A DNA stretch of 28,264 bases, taken from contig CAYXVG010000071.1 of assembly GCA_964468205.1 (NCBI GenBank), forward strand, positions 1-28,264. Reading direction: 5' to 3'. The position numbers were made by a program, and so were the translations under genes. Origin of the DNA: CAWELS01 sp964468205 (GTDB taxonomy: Bacteria; Acidobacteriota; Terriglobia; Bryobacterales; Bryobacteraceae). This document shows, piece after piece, positions 8,744 to 17,352 of this stretch. Below the pieces are notes generated by a model. That model had not been told where the DNA came from, did no database searches, and worked only from the letters and a program-made list of their open reading frames with translations. Positions within the stretch are counted from its first letter, which is position 1. Every line of letters starts with the position of its first letter.

Positions 8744-9595
8744 TCAGGCAGGAAGCAACTCGAGCAAACTCACTTCCGGCCGGCAGCCAAAACGGATTCC
8801 TAGAATCGATCCAACCCCTCGGGTGACATGGACCAACCGCTCCCCCAAAGGGCAGAGGCCAGCGATGAAGCGGCGGTCCTCAACTGGCACATACGGGGCG
8901 ATGCCGAGCAGCGGTACCACGACTTGGCCGCCATGGGTGTGTCCGGCGAGCATCAGATCCCATTGGTATGACTTCAATTGCTCGGCTGTGTCGGGATTGT
9001 GTGACAGCAGGATCGTGGGCGCCTGCCCCGTAGCTATTCCGGCAAAGGCGGCTTCCGGCCGCACTTGGTCTGCCCACAGGTCCCCCATCCCAACCAGATT
9101 CAGGGTCTGCCCGGACGCTTCCACCACCGCCGACTCATTGAGGAGGCAGCATATACCCGATGCCTCGAGGGTTTTGCGCATCGGCGACATTTCCCGGACT
9201 CCCCCCTGCGACTCGGACCACTGCCCGCCGTCATGGTTCCCGAACGACGCTACCGCCGGCGCCGCCCCGGCAAGAGGCTTCATCAACGACCGGAATCCGT
9301 CGCTATCTGGAAGCCGGCCGCGTGATATGTAATCTCCGGTGAGGCAGACCAGGTCCGGTTTCTTTGCCATCCCCAGTGCCACCGCTTCTTCAATCACCGC
9401 GAATGGAGTATCCTCGCCCGCATGAAGGTCGGAGAGATGTAACAAAAGAAGGGGTTTTTGCAGTCCCCGAAGCCGCACCCGCTTCTCGGTCACCTCGAGC
9501 CAGCCCGCCTCCATCAGCCTCGCATAACCCGGGATTGCGACCCCCGCGCCAAGGGCCGAAATAAGGAAGCTTCTTCTGGTGAGATTCGTTTTCAC
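8744..9595 (-). CDS. Tat-exported metallophosphoesterase (YkuE/YaeI-like)
   Basis: Calcineurin-like phosphoesterase of 283 residues. The N-terminus TRRSFLISALGAG (6-18) has a twin-arginine signal, so the folded, metal-loaded enzyme is probably exported or anchored outside the inner membrane. Metal ligands are all visible: HLSDLHAG (Asp56, His58), LTGDYI (Asp88), GNHD (Asn120, His121, Asp122), LLSHNPD, and GHTHGG near residue 216. YkuE/YaeI-type proteins belong to the same branch, and some act on phospholipid or lipid A precursors; the substrate here cannot be assigned. It lies convergent with the FkbM methyltransferase, which could be a functional link to envelope lipids or simply position. 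Confidence 0.88.
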   Translation of the reverse strand: MKTNLTRRSFLISALGAGVAIPGYARLMEAGWLEVTEKRVRLRGLQKPLLLLHLSDLHAGEDTPFAVIEEAVALGMAKKPDLVCLTGDYISRGRLPDSDGFRSLMKPLAGAAPAVASFGNHDGGQWSESQGGVREMSPMRKTLEASGICCLLNESAVVEASGQTLNLVGMGDLWADQVRPEAAFAGIATGQAPTILLSHNPDTAEQLKSYQWDLMLAGHTHGGQVVVPLLGIAPYVPVEDRRFIAGLCPLGERLVHVTRGVGSILGIRFGCRPEVSLLELLPA

Positions 9596-9952
9596 GTTAC
9601 TCCAGTAAGGGATGCGGCAACCCTCCGCGCCGTTCCGCCGGATTACATCCGTTCTACCCGATCGGTCGAATGGCCACTCTCTTTAGTCTATCTAACCACT
9701 TGCGGCTCGCCGTCCCGCCCGAAAACCGCCCTTAGCGAAACTTGCCGTGCCGGCCGGAAGCTACTCCCTGGTCCGGAAGACCCAGCCGGTGACATTGCGC
9801 AACCTGCCGCTCCGGGCGGCGTCTAAAACATAGAGATCGCTAACCGGGACAACGAGTTGACGCTTTCACCCCAAGGTGCCTTGAGTGGCGCCCGGAAATT
9901 TACGAACTCCTGCCCGAAACTCCATGCTAAAGTCGATAAGGTTACCGGTTAC
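9596..9952. other. Non-coding region upstream of tRNA-Ile2
   Basis: About 357 nt without a supported gene. It should hold the promoters for the metallophosphoesterase (leftward) and the tRNA (rightward). A TTGACG at 9857-9862 and a TAAAGT preceded by TG at 9926-9933 are the best promoter-like elements, but they are not correctly spaced to each other. Nothing else stands out. Confidence 0.5.
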
Positions 9953-10028
<76 letters not shown>

Positions 10029-10100
10029 GAAAAAAACGACGGTCCGATTCCGCGGTCAGGCGCATCTCTCGTAGGAACGCCTCCCGTGGGGGCAAATCTC

Positions 10101-11081
10101 ATGAGCGACAACTTTCGCAACATAAAGCTTCACGTTGCACCCAGGCGTTTCGTCGATTGGGAAGACTTCCTGCAGAACACCCCAGAGTACTCTATTGGCC
10201 TCGAGGTGGTGGACGCTCCGCCCGGCCACCAGGGCCACTGGGTCCATTTTGACCACCATAAGGGCGTAATCCGGGAAGCGACCATGAGCGCCGCCATGCA
10301 GGCCTACATCGCCGTCCGCCAAGGACGGCTCATGGAACGCTGGCTCGAGCGGCAGTCCCCGGTGAACGTCTTCGTTTGGAATGCTGACCAGGACGTCTGT
10401 CTGGCGGCCTTCGTCCTCGAATTCCATCATCTGCTCGAGCGGGCCGAGGGAGCGCCGCTGCTGCGCTGGATTGTCCAGTACAACAACAAGATCGACGTCT
10501 GCGGCGGTCTCTACCCGGTTCGCCTCGAAGAACTCGTTCGCAACCACTTTACCTGGGTGTTTGACCCATACCGGGCCCAACGCATGTCCGGCAAGCGGTT
10601 GGGCGACGACGATCTGGTCAAGGACACCATCTGGCAGGTCTGCGACCGCCTGCACGCTTTGCTCCTCGGGAAGGCCGGCACCACCCCGATTACCGCTGAT
10701 CCCGAGATCCTTTACGAGTCCGAGTACGATTTCGTCATCGTCGACGAAAAGGGTGATCCGAATTCCCGGCTCGTTTTGGCTAGCCAGGGTCACCGGAATC
10801 TGATCAGCCTCATCTGCCGCCGGCCCAGCGGCCGCTATACCTACAGCATTATCCGTGGTTCGCCCTACGACGAGGACACGTTTCAGATCTCGAAGTTGAT
10901 AGCCGCGTTCCAGGCCGCTGAGGATAAGCCCCATGAATCCATCTGGGGCGGTTCGGGCTTGGCGGCCGGTTCCGACAGTGCGCTGGGAAGCAGCCTCCAT
11001 TGGACGCAGCTTCGCGACATCGCCGAGCCGATCGTGGCCGAAGACAGGATGGATCGAGTTCCGGTTCGCACCAAGGCTTAG
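10101..11081 (+). CDS. DHH-like phosphoesterase homolog of unknown function
   Basis: Uncharacterised protein of 326 residues. ATG at 10101 was chosen over an in-frame GTG at 10086 because a G-rich ribosome site (10088-10092) sits about 8 nt upstream. It carries HFDHHKG (DHH at residues 51-53), followed by ATMSAAM, which looks like motif III of the DHH phosphoesterase superfamily (RecJ, NrnA, GdpP). A second acidic motif, WNADQDVCLAAFVL (Asp96, Asp98), looks like motif I (HxDxDG...A). Near the C-terminus, WGGSGLAAGSDSALGSS (from residue 282) is reminiscent of the Gly-rich DHHA1 substrate loop. In classical DHH proteins motif I precedes motif III, so the order here is reversed. No signal peptide or membrane segment is seen. 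A nuclease or nucleotide phosphodiesterase is possible but unproven. Confidence 0.6.
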   Translation: MSDNFRNIKLHVAPRRFVDWEDFLQNTPEYSIGLEVVDAPPGHQGHWVHFDHHKGVIREATMSAAMQAYIAVRQGRLMERWLERQSPVNVFVWNADQDVCLAAFVLEFHHLLERAEGAPLLRWIVQYNNKIDVCGGLYPVRLEELVRNHFTWVFDPYRAQRMSGKRLGDDDLVKDTIWQVCDRLHALLLGKAGTTPITADPEILYESEYDFVIVDEKGDPNSRLVLASQGHRNLISLICRRPSGRYTYSIIRGSPYDEDTFQISKLIAAFQAAEDKPHESIWGGSGLAAGSDSALGSSLHWTQLRDIAEPIVAEDRMDRVPVRTKA

Positions 11082-11173
11082 CCCTCCATAACTGCTGATG
11101 GTCCCTGCGCCGCACGCGCGGCGGCCAAGCCGCCGCTCACCTCACGGGTAAAGAATACAGCTCTTTCCGTCGA

Positions 11174-12755
11174 ATGTTCTGGAGGATGTCTTCGGCGACA
11201 GTATCCTCCCTGCCTTCCGGCGCCGGCCAATATGCGGGACGGTCCACGGCGGCGCTGCAGGCTGCGGGCTGGATTCTCATCCTCGTGACGCTGTCGGCCG
11301 TGGGTGTCCACCTTAGCGTCGCGCTCACCGCCGGCTATGAGTTCACCCAGGTGGAGTCTATTGCCGGACTTCACAGCGCCGCACTCGCTCGCGGGGATGG
11401 GCTCTACTACGATCTCGATTCCTACCCCTTTACGGTGTCCCCCTACGGCCCCGCATTTTATTCGCTCTGGGCACTGCTACAGCGGGCAGGCGCCCCGCTG
11501 TATGCCGGCGGCCGCATCATCTCCGGCGCCGCCCTCCTCGTCTCTCTTTGGCTGCTGTGGCGCGCTCTCGGCTTGATGATCGAGGACCGCCGCGCTGTCT
11601 GGGCCGGAGTATTGCTCGCGGTGGTGAACGCAAACTTGCATTTCTGGGCCACCGTCGGGCAATCTGACATGCTGGGCATCGCCTTCTCGCNNNNNNNNNN
11701 NNNNNNNNNNNNNNNNNNNNNNNNNNNNNNNNNNNNNNNNNNNNNNNNNNNNNNNNNNNNNNNNNNNNNNNNNNNNNNNNNNNNNNNNNNTCGCCGCGGG
11801 CTTCTTCGTCGTGCTGGCCGTCTTTACCAAGCAGACCATGTTGTCCGCCGGGGCCGCCGTCGCCGTTTCCCTTCTCATCGAGAACCGGAAGTGGGGAGTC
11901 GCCTGGACCGGCTCCCTAGCCGCAGCTGGTCTCGCCATTGCCCTGACGCTGAACGGGGTCACCGAAGGGCGCTACTTCAGCAATGCGATTCACGCGAACC
12001 TCAATCCATTCAGCCTTGACAAGCTCTGGCAGCACGCCCATTATTTTCTGCTCACCGGTAGCGGTCTGCTGGTGGGTGCGATTTTCGGCGTCCCGGCCGC
12101 CCTTCGGCGTATTCAGCCGCTCTATCTCTACACCGCATTCGCCGGCGCTGTGTGGGTGATGACCGCCGCGAAGGTTGGCTCCGATCTCAACTACCTCATG
12201 GAGTTCAACCTCGCCCTCGCGCTCTGCGCCGCTGTATCACTGGCGCGGTTGCGCTTCTTCCCCAGCCTTTTCGAATCGAGACAAAACGCGGTTACGCTCC
12301 TCGGGCTCCCGTTGCTCCTGTATCTTGTCCTCAACCTCGCCCTGTCGGTGGGCGCGAGTGTGAACCGCTGGGCACTTGCGCCTGTCAAAAGAGCCGAAAG
12401 AGAGGCTCTCGGACCGTATCTCAGCGCGTCCCGCGGCCGCGTGATTACGACCAGCCCCGAGCATCTGGTCCACTTTGGCGGACGCTTCGAAGTGGAACCC
12501 CTGATCTACACGCTCCTGGTAACGGCTGGCTTGAGTGATCCGGAACCGCTTAGGCGCGACCTCAGCGAAGGCCGGTTCGACACAGTTATCCTCTACGAGG
12601 ACATCTTCGCGCCTGCCCCTGCGTGGAAGAACCTCGAGGTACCCACGCTACCGCCGGCGCACCTGGAGGCGATGCGAAACAGGTACCACCGCGTCGCGCA
12701 CATCCCAGGGGCTATTCTCGATGGTCACTACGTCTATGAACCGTTGCGCGATTAA
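11174..12755 (+). CDS. GT-C-like integral membrane glycosyltransferase, interrupted by a gap
   Basis: Polytopic membrane protein seen in two parts around a 100-N gap. The 5' part (to 11690) has three or four hydrophobic segments and the luminal-loop pattern TVSPYGPAFYSLWALL after a conserved-looking acidic stretch (YEFTQVES). The 3' part, from 11793 in another frame, continues with about six segments, including FFVVLAVFTKQTMLSAG and LLGLPLLLYLVLNLALS, and ends in a soluble tail of about 120 residues. The frame change reflects the unknown true gap length, not a mutation. The pattern suggests a dolichol-phosphate-mannose-type (GT39/GT83-like) transferase using a polyprenyl-phosphate sugar. The GT2 two genes downstream could supply that donor. 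The start may be 11174 or 11186 (GGAGG immediately precedes the latter). Confidence 0.65.
11691..11790. other. Scaffold gap of 100 Ns inside the GT-C-like gene
   Basis: Exactly 100 Ns, the customary placeholder for unknown length. The flanks are both coding for the same membrane protein but in different frames, so the true gap is not a multiple of three away from 100. Confidence 0.95.
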
Positions 12756-13407
12756 TGAAGACCTACGGGCCTATCACCGTCTCCGGTTCCCCTTTGACCC
12801 GGAGCGGGCCAAGGTCTGGCGCGCGCTTTGCCGCTATCTCCAACGTTGGATTGACGCCGATGCCGGGGTATTGGACCTCGGCGCCGGCTACGGCGAATTC
12901 ATCCGGTTCATCAATGCCCGCCAACGGTGGGCGCTCGACCGGAATCCCGAACTCGCCGCCTATTGGGGCGAGGACGTCGAGCCCGTCATTCAAGATGCGC
13001 TGGCGCCGCTGCCGATTGCCGCCGGATCACTTGGCGCTGTATTCACTTCCAACTTCTTCGAGCACTTCACGGTCGCCGAAGGCCGCCAGATCCTCGCCGA
13101 GGTCCGCCGAATCCTACGCCCGGGCGGGAGACTCATTGCCGTCCAACCCAACTTCCGCCTGGAGCCTCGCCGCTATTTCGACGACTTCACCCACCAAACC
13201 GCCTACACCGACGCCGGCTTTGCCGGCCTCCTCGGCGCCTCGGGTTTCCGCGTCGTCCACTCGGAACCCCGCTTCACTCCCTTCACCATGCAGTCGCGCT
13301 GGCCGAAGACCGAATGGATGGTCGACCTCTATCTGGCGCTGCCTTACCGTCCGTTGGCCGGGCAGTTTCTCGTGGTCGCCGAATCGTCTCGGGAGAACGG
13401 AGGATAA
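12736..13407 (+). CDS. Class I SAM-dependent methyltransferase
   Basis: Methyltransferase of 223 residues (type 11 fold). It has the SAM motif VLDLGAGYGEF, an aspartate at the end of strand 2 in ALDRNPE, SLGAVFTSNFFEHF for motif IV, and RRILRPGGRLIAVQPNF for motif V. ATG 12736 gives a normal opening; an in-frame ATG at 12721 is also possible. Either way it overlaps the end of the upstream membrane protein by 20-35 nt, which implies co-transcription and coupling. The GT2 gene follows 3 nt after its stop. In such a cluster it probably methylates a sugar or lipid-linked glycan, but the substrate cannot be read from the sequence. Confidence 0.87.
   Translation: MNRCAINEDLRAYHRLRFPFDPERAKVWRALCRYLQRWIDADAGVLDLGAGYGEFIRFINARQRWALDRNPELAAYWGEDVEPVIQDALAPLPIAAGSLGAVFTSNFFEHFTVAEGRQILAEVRRILRPGGRLIAVQPNFRLEPRRYFDDFTHQTAYTDAGFAGLLGASGFRVVHSEPRFTPFTMQSRWPKTEWMVDLYLALPYRPLAGQFLVVAESSRENGG
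13399..13403 (+). promoter_or_regulatory. Shine-Dalgarno site of the GT2 gene
   Basis: A perfect GGAGG lies 7 nt before ATG 13411 and inside the end of the methyltransferase gene. It fixes the GT2 start and supports coupled translation. Confidence 0.75.
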
Positions 13408-13410
13408 ACC

Positions 13411-14286
13411 ATGTGGCGAGGAAAGTCCGTAGCCGTTATCTTCCCAACCTATAACGAGAAGGACTCCATCCGGAAGGCTATCCTCGACTACTTCGCCTCG
13501 GGCTTTGTCGATGAAGTCGTCGTGGTAAATAACAACGCCGCCGAGGGCACGTCGGCCGAAGTCGCTGGCACCGGCGCCCGCGAAATCTTCGAGCCGCGGC
13601 AGGGCTACGGACACGCGCTGATGTGCGGGATTGACAACACCACTACCGATCTCATCACCCTCGCCGAGCCGGACGGCACCTTCAGCGGCCACGATGTCAT
13701 CAAGCTTCTCGCCTATTCCGACGACATGCCAGTCGTCTTCGGCACCCGGACAAGCCGCGAGTTCATCTGGAACGGCGCCAACATGGGAGCTTTCCTCCGC
13801 TGGGGCAACTGGGCCGTCGCCAAGATGACCGAGGTCTTGTTCAACACCACCATCCTCACCGACATGGGTTGCACACAGCGGCTGATCTCGCGCCGGGCGA
13901 TCGAGCTGATCCGGCCCCGCCTCACCATCGGCGGCTCCCACTTCGGACCGCAAGTGCTGCTCGAGGTTATCGCCCACCGCATCCCGTTCGTCGAAATTCC
14001 GATGAACTACCGCCCCCGCGTTGGAGAATCGTCGGTCACCGGGTCATTCTGGAAAGCCTGGACCCTCGGCTGGCGCATGATTTTTCTCGTACTCGAATAC
14101 CGGTTCGGTCTCCACGGCAGCCCCCGCACGGCTTGGTCCGGCGGCTGGGCTCCGTCTTCTCCGTCCCCAGCCGTTCACGCGGCGGACGGAACCGCTCAGT
14201 CCCTGCAGTCGCTCGACCGTGCCGTCAGCGGGTCTTCGCCCGCGCGTTCCACGGCCGAAAAGGCCCCCGAAAACCATCGCTCATAG
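13411..14286 (+). CDS. GT2 glycosyltransferase, polyprenyl-phosphate sugar synthase-like
   Basis: Family 2 glycosyltransferase of 291 residues. It opens with VAVIFPTYNEKDSI (nucleotide-sugar binding), has VVVNNNAAEGTSA, and a metal-binding EPDGTF in place of the usual DxD. This is followed by MGCTQRLISRRAIE and EIPMNYRPRVGESSVTGSFWKAW, the pattern of DPM1/polyisoprenyl-phosphate glycosyltransferases and YfdH-like enzymes. Its product, a polyprenyl-phosphate sugar, would be the donor for the GT-C-like membrane protein upstream, so the three genes 11174-14286 make sense as one unit (inference). Residues from about 235 on form a Ser/Ala/Pro-rich tail unlike the rest and probably disordered. It ends 9 nt from the convergent phosphatase gene. 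Confidence 0.85.
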   Translation: MWRGKSVAVIFPTYNEKDSIRKAILDYFASGFVDEVVVVNNNAAEGTSAEVAGTGAREIFEPRQGYGHALMCGIDNTTTDLITLAEPDGTFSGHDVIKLLAYSDDMPVVFGTRTSREFIWNGANMGAFLRWGNWAVAKMTEVLFNTTILTDMGCTQRLISRRAIELIRPRLTIGGSHFGPQVLLEVIAHRIPFVEIPMNYRPRVGESSVTGSFWKAWTLGWRMIFLVLEYRFGLHGSPRTAWSGGWAPSSPSPAVHAADGTAQSLQSLDRAVSGSSPARSTAEKAPENHRS

Positions 14287-14295
14287 CGCAAGCCG

Positions 14296-15072
14296 CTAGT
14301 CGCGTCCTGACTGCACGAACCGTAGCAGCTCCTCTTCGAGGTGCGGGTTACAGGTAATGCAATCCCCCCCGTAAATTGAACTCCCTCCATCGAAGTTGCG
14401 GAACACGCCCCCGGCCTCCTCGGTGATGATCTTGTGTGGCGCCATGTCCCACTCCTTCGCATGCGGTTCAATCCAGCCTTCAGCCCGTCCCGCGGCCACC
14501 AGCATCGCGTCCGGCGACCCGCCCGGGTTCCGGATGCACCAGAATCGCGCCGACCATTCGAGGAAGCGGTTTCCAAGACCTGTTCCAGCGAGCCGGCCGA
14601 GATCGTTCACGCAGAGCACCGCCCGCGACACATCGGTAATTGTGGACACGCGGATTGGCTCACCGTCCAGATATGCCCCTCCGCCCCGCCGCGCATAGTA
14701 CGTCTCCCCGAGAGCCGGAAAGTGCACCGCCCCGGCGACTACGTTGTCGCGCCCCACTTCAAGCGCCAGTTGCACCGCCCACTGCCGGCTGCCCCGCACG
14801 AAGTCCCGCGTTCCGTCCACCGGGTCGATAATCCAGCGCCGTCCGTTCGCGGACTCGCGCTGCGCCCCCTCTTCTCCCACCAGTCCATCCGCGGGGAACT
14901 CCGACTGCAGCATCGCAACGATCACGCGCTCGGACTCCCGGTCCGCCGCCGAAACCGGGGAGTCGTCTTCCTTTGTTTCCACCTCGACGTTGTTGCGCCA
15001 ATAACGCAGTGCTTCCCGGCCCGCGCGCGCCACCGCCTCCCGCGCCACCGCCAACTCCCGTTCGTATGCCAT
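14296..15072 (-). CDS. Inositol-monophosphatase-family phosphatase (HisN/IMPase-like)
   Basis: Magnesium-dependent sugar or histidinol phosphatase of 258 residues. The metal and substrate motifs are SAADRESE (Asp44), GLVGEEG (Glu67, Glu68), WIIDPVDGTRDF (Asp83, Asp86) and KEWDMAPHKIITEEAGG (Asp209). The DDSPVSAADRESE region resembles histidinol-phosphatase HisN more than classical inositol monophosphatase, but the operon context is not histidine synthesis. It sits downstream of a zinc alcohol dehydrogenase and an SDR epimerase, where dephosphorylation of a sugar or cyclitol phosphate would fit. The 63-nt gap from the epimerase is compatible with one transcript. Family is firm; substrate is open. 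Confidence 0.9.
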   Translation of the reverse strand: MAYERELAVAREAVARAGREALRYWRNNVEVETKEDDSPVSAADRESERVIVAMLQSEFPADGLVGEEGAQRESANGRRWIIDPVDGTRDFVRGSRQWAVQLALEVGRDNVVAGAVHFPALGETYYARRGGGAYLDGEPIRVSTITDVSRAVLCVNDLGRLAGTGLGNRFLEWSARFWCIRNPGGSPDAMLVAAGRAEGWIEPHAKEWDMAPHKIITEEAGGVFRNFDGGSSIYGGDCITCNPHLEEELLRFVQSGRD

Positions 15073-15135
15073 CGTCAGCCGCCTTCCGCTAAACAGCCCG
15101 CAAATATTTGGTACAGGAACGCGCTGGGGGTCACG

Positions 15136-16119
15136 CTATTCCGCCTCCAGGAAAGCCTCGATCGTGCGCCGGATGCCGGTCTCCGGAGGTGTCAGCGGCA
15201 GCCCCGGGAACGCCTCCTGAATCCGCGTGTCGTCCAGATCGTAGACAAAGAGCGCTTCTTCGGCGTCCGCGGCGAAGTCCAGGTCCGTGAACTCCGCCAG
15301 CCCCATCTCCTCCGCGACGTCCTTGATGAGGGCAAGAAAATCTGCGATCGCCATTGTTCGCCCTCGAATATTGAACGCCCCGAAGCCGGGGAACGGAGCC
15401 GTGGCCGCCCTGGCGAAATGAGATCCTACGTCCTCCACGAAGTGATAATTCTCGCGACCCTGATACGGCATGCGGAATGGAATCGTCCGCTCGCTTCGCC
15501 GTGAATCCGCGATCGTCTGCATGGCCCGTGTCGGCGCCGCGGTCTTGCCGGCGTCGCGCCCCTTCCCGTAGGTGGTGTTCAGCCGCAAACATACGGCCGG
15601 GATCCCGGTCTTCTCATGAAACAGCCGGCACAGGTGCTCAGAAGCGGCTTTCCAGACGCCATACAGATTCGGCGGAAGCAGTGGATCGGTTTCCTTCACC
15701 GTCGGCCCCGGATAAAGCTTCCGGGCGCCATACACCGCGCCCGAACTCGCAAAAACAAAGCGCTCCAACCCCGGGCAATATTCCGCCACCGCGTCCAGCA
15801 GGTGCATGGTTCCACCGACGTTGATGGCCATGCCGCGCTCCGGATAGGCGTTGCAGTCGGGAGTCTGAAACGCGCCGAGGTGAATTACGTGAGTCGGCTG
15901 TAACTCCCTCATCCAGCGCCGCACCGTTTCCGCATCCGAGACGTCGCCCCGCACCAGCCGGACCCTGCTCTCAACATCGGGTCCGAACCACAGCCGGAGC
16001 CGCGCCGTGTCGCCCGAGCGCGACGCGATCAGGATGTCGCCAGCGTCCTGCTGCGCCAGTTGCCATGCCGTTGCCGCGCCAATGCACCCGGTACCGCCCG
16101 TAATCAGGATGCGGCTCAT
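15136..16119 (-). CDS. Extended SDR, NAD-dependent epimerase/dehydratase
   Basis: Nucleotide-sugar or sugar-acid epimerase/dehydrogenase-type protein of 327 residues. It has the NAD loop GGTGCIG (8-14), Asp59 in RGDVSD, VIHLGAF (78-84), active-site Ser125/126, and the YxxxK pair Tyr153/Lys157. The C-terminal domain is shaped like that of extended SDRs (EDVGSHFARA, FNIRGRTMAIADFLALI). Its start overlaps the stop of the upstream alcohol dehydrogenase by 4 nt (ATGA), which shows coupling. Together with the phosphatase downstream it probably converts one sugar or polyol through oxidation and isomerisation. It resembles uronate/UDP-glucose-4-epimerase-like enzymes; the exact reaction is not assignable. 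Confidence 0.88.
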   Translation of the reverse strand: MSRILITGGTGCIGAATAWQLAQQDAGDILIASRSGDTARLRLWFGPDVESRVRLVRGDVSDAETVRRWMRELQPTHVIHLGAFQTPDCNAYPERGMAINVGGTMHLLDAVAEYCPGLERFVFASSGAVYGARKLYPGPTVKETDPLLPPNLYGVWKAASEHLCRLFHEKTGIPAVCLRLNTTYGKGRDAGKTAAPTRAMQTIADSRRSERTIPFRMPYQGRENYHFVEDVGSHFARAATAPFPGFGAFNIRGRTMAIADFLALIKDVAEEMGLAEFTDLDFAADAEEALFVYDLDDTRIQEAFPGLPLTPPETGIRRTIEAFLEAE

Positions 16120-17252
16120 TGCGGATTCACCTCGAGGATCGCCTTCGAAACGGTCGCGTGTATCGAATCGTCGAACGCCTGCAGTGCATTCTCGAACGGA
16201 TAGCGGCGGGCGTAATGCTCAACCGGGAAGACCCCGTCGCGGAGCAGGCGCTGCGCCACCTCGAAATCGTCGCGCCCGGAACCCATCACTCCGGTCATGG
16301 TCAATCCGCCTCGGGTGAGCGCCGTCGCCGCCAGCGGCACTTCGGCGGCGTAGGTGGCAATCACGCAGATGGTTCCTTCCGTGCGCACCGCAAAGGGAGC
16401 CGCGCCGAGCGCCGCCGGAGCGCCGGAGCACTCGATCAGCACGTCCACAGTGCCGTTGTCGAGACTGTCGCCGAACGGATTGCCAGCGGCATCCGTGACA
16501 CCCTCGGCCAAGACGTCTTGAAGCGGCCGCTCCGCGCTCACCACCAGCGGAATCATCCCTCGCTCGGCGGCGGCTTTCAGCCGCACTTCGCGGTCGTGCT
16601 CGAGCCCGGTGATCGCCACGCGCGCCCCGGACGCCCGGGCCAACTCCGCCGCCATCAGTCCGATGATGCCGCACCCGGTCACCACTACGTCCATGCCCGG
16701 TTTGATCGAGCAGCGCGAGTAAATCGCCTGCGACACCACCGACAGCGGCTCGATTACCGCGCCTTGCAGCGGAGTAACCCCTGGCCGCAGCGGTACCAGC
16801 CGGTCAATTTCGAGCACTGCCCGCCGCGCCAGCGCGCCGTCGCGGTGGAAGCCAAAAATCCTCTTGTTCCGGCAGTAGTTCCAGCGTCCCTGGCGGCAGC
16901 CGCGGCAGCGCAGGTCGCCGCACCCGCGCTGGGGAATCGCGGTTACCAGGTCGCCGGTCTGAAAGCCTCCCCAACCCTCGGTTTCCGGGCCAAAACCGAC
17001 GATACGGCCGGCAAACTCATGCCCGATGGTCCGCGGCCGCTCCACCCAAGAGAAGTTCGGAGCGCCGAGGCTCGCGTGGACGTCAGATCCGCAAATGCCC
17101 GTGTAAATTGGTTCTACAACAACCTCTCCGTGGCGCGGATCGGCCAGCACCGCCTCCTCCATCGCGAGGTTGCGCGTCACCGGGCCGTTCTCGCTGTTGT
17201 GGCGGATTGCCTCGGAGCCATTCAATCGAAGTGCAAGGATAGTTTCCGGCAA
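16116..17252 (-). CDS. Zinc-dependent alcohol/sugar dehydrogenase (MDR family)
   Basis: Medium-chain dehydrogenase of 378 residues related to sorbitol/threonine dehydrogenases. Catalytic-zinc ligands are visible as TGICGSD (Cys54), GHE (His78, Glu79) and IEPLSV (Glu169). A structural zinc lobe has Cys111, Cys116, Cys119 and Cys127. The NAD(P) Rossmann loop is GCGIIG (193-198). It is probably cytoplasmic and oxidises a polyol or sugar. It heads the minus-strand operon with the SDR epimerase and the phosphatase, and is divergent from the C_GCAxxG_C_C gene across a 100-nt region that must contain both promoters. The specific substrate is not evident. Confidence 0.9.
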   Translation of the reverse strand: MPETILALRLNGSEAIRHNSENGPVTRNLAMEEAVLADPRHGEVVVEPIYTGICGSDVHASLGAPNFSWVERPRTIGHEFAGRIVGFGPETEGWGGFQTGDLVTAIPQRGCGDLRCRGCRQGRWNYCRNKRIFGFHRDGALARRAVLEIDRLVPLRPGVTPLQGAVIEPLSVVSQAIYSRCSIKPGMDVVVTGCGIIGLMAAELARASGARVAITGLEHDREVRLKAAAERGMIPLVVSAERPLQDVLAEGVTDAAGNPFGDSLDNGTVDVLIECSGAPAALGAAPFAVRTEGTICVIATYAAEVPLAATALTRGGLTMTGVMGSGRDDFEVAQRLLRDGVFPVEHYARRYPFENALQAFDDSIHATVSKAILEVNPQ

Positions 17253-17337
17253 GTCTGGGTTTTACCTCCAAAGTGGATTCAAAGTCTATTCATATCACCT
17301 TCCCTCCCCCAGTGGCCCCCGCGGCGCCGGAATTCAA

Positions 17338-17343
17338 TATACT
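17338..17343 (+). promoter_or_regulatory. Possible -10 element of a near-leaderless transcript
   Basis: TATACT matches the sigma-70 -10 consensus at five of six positions and ends 9 nt before ATG 17353. Transcription would start within a few bases of the start codon. No Shine-Dalgarno sequence lies before that codon, which agrees with a leaderless message, but no -35 box is seen. Confidence 0.28.
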
Positions 17344-17352
17344 GTGCAACAT

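Noticed and set aside
9857..9933. Promoter for tRNA-Ile2 from TTGACG (9857) and TGCTAAAGT (9926).
   Set aside because: The two elements are too far apart to form one promoter, and neither has a good partner.
10056..11000. 314-codon minus-strand frame opposite the DHH-like gene.
   Set aside because: The plus strand has a ribosome site, ordered motifs and normal composition; the minus frame has none.
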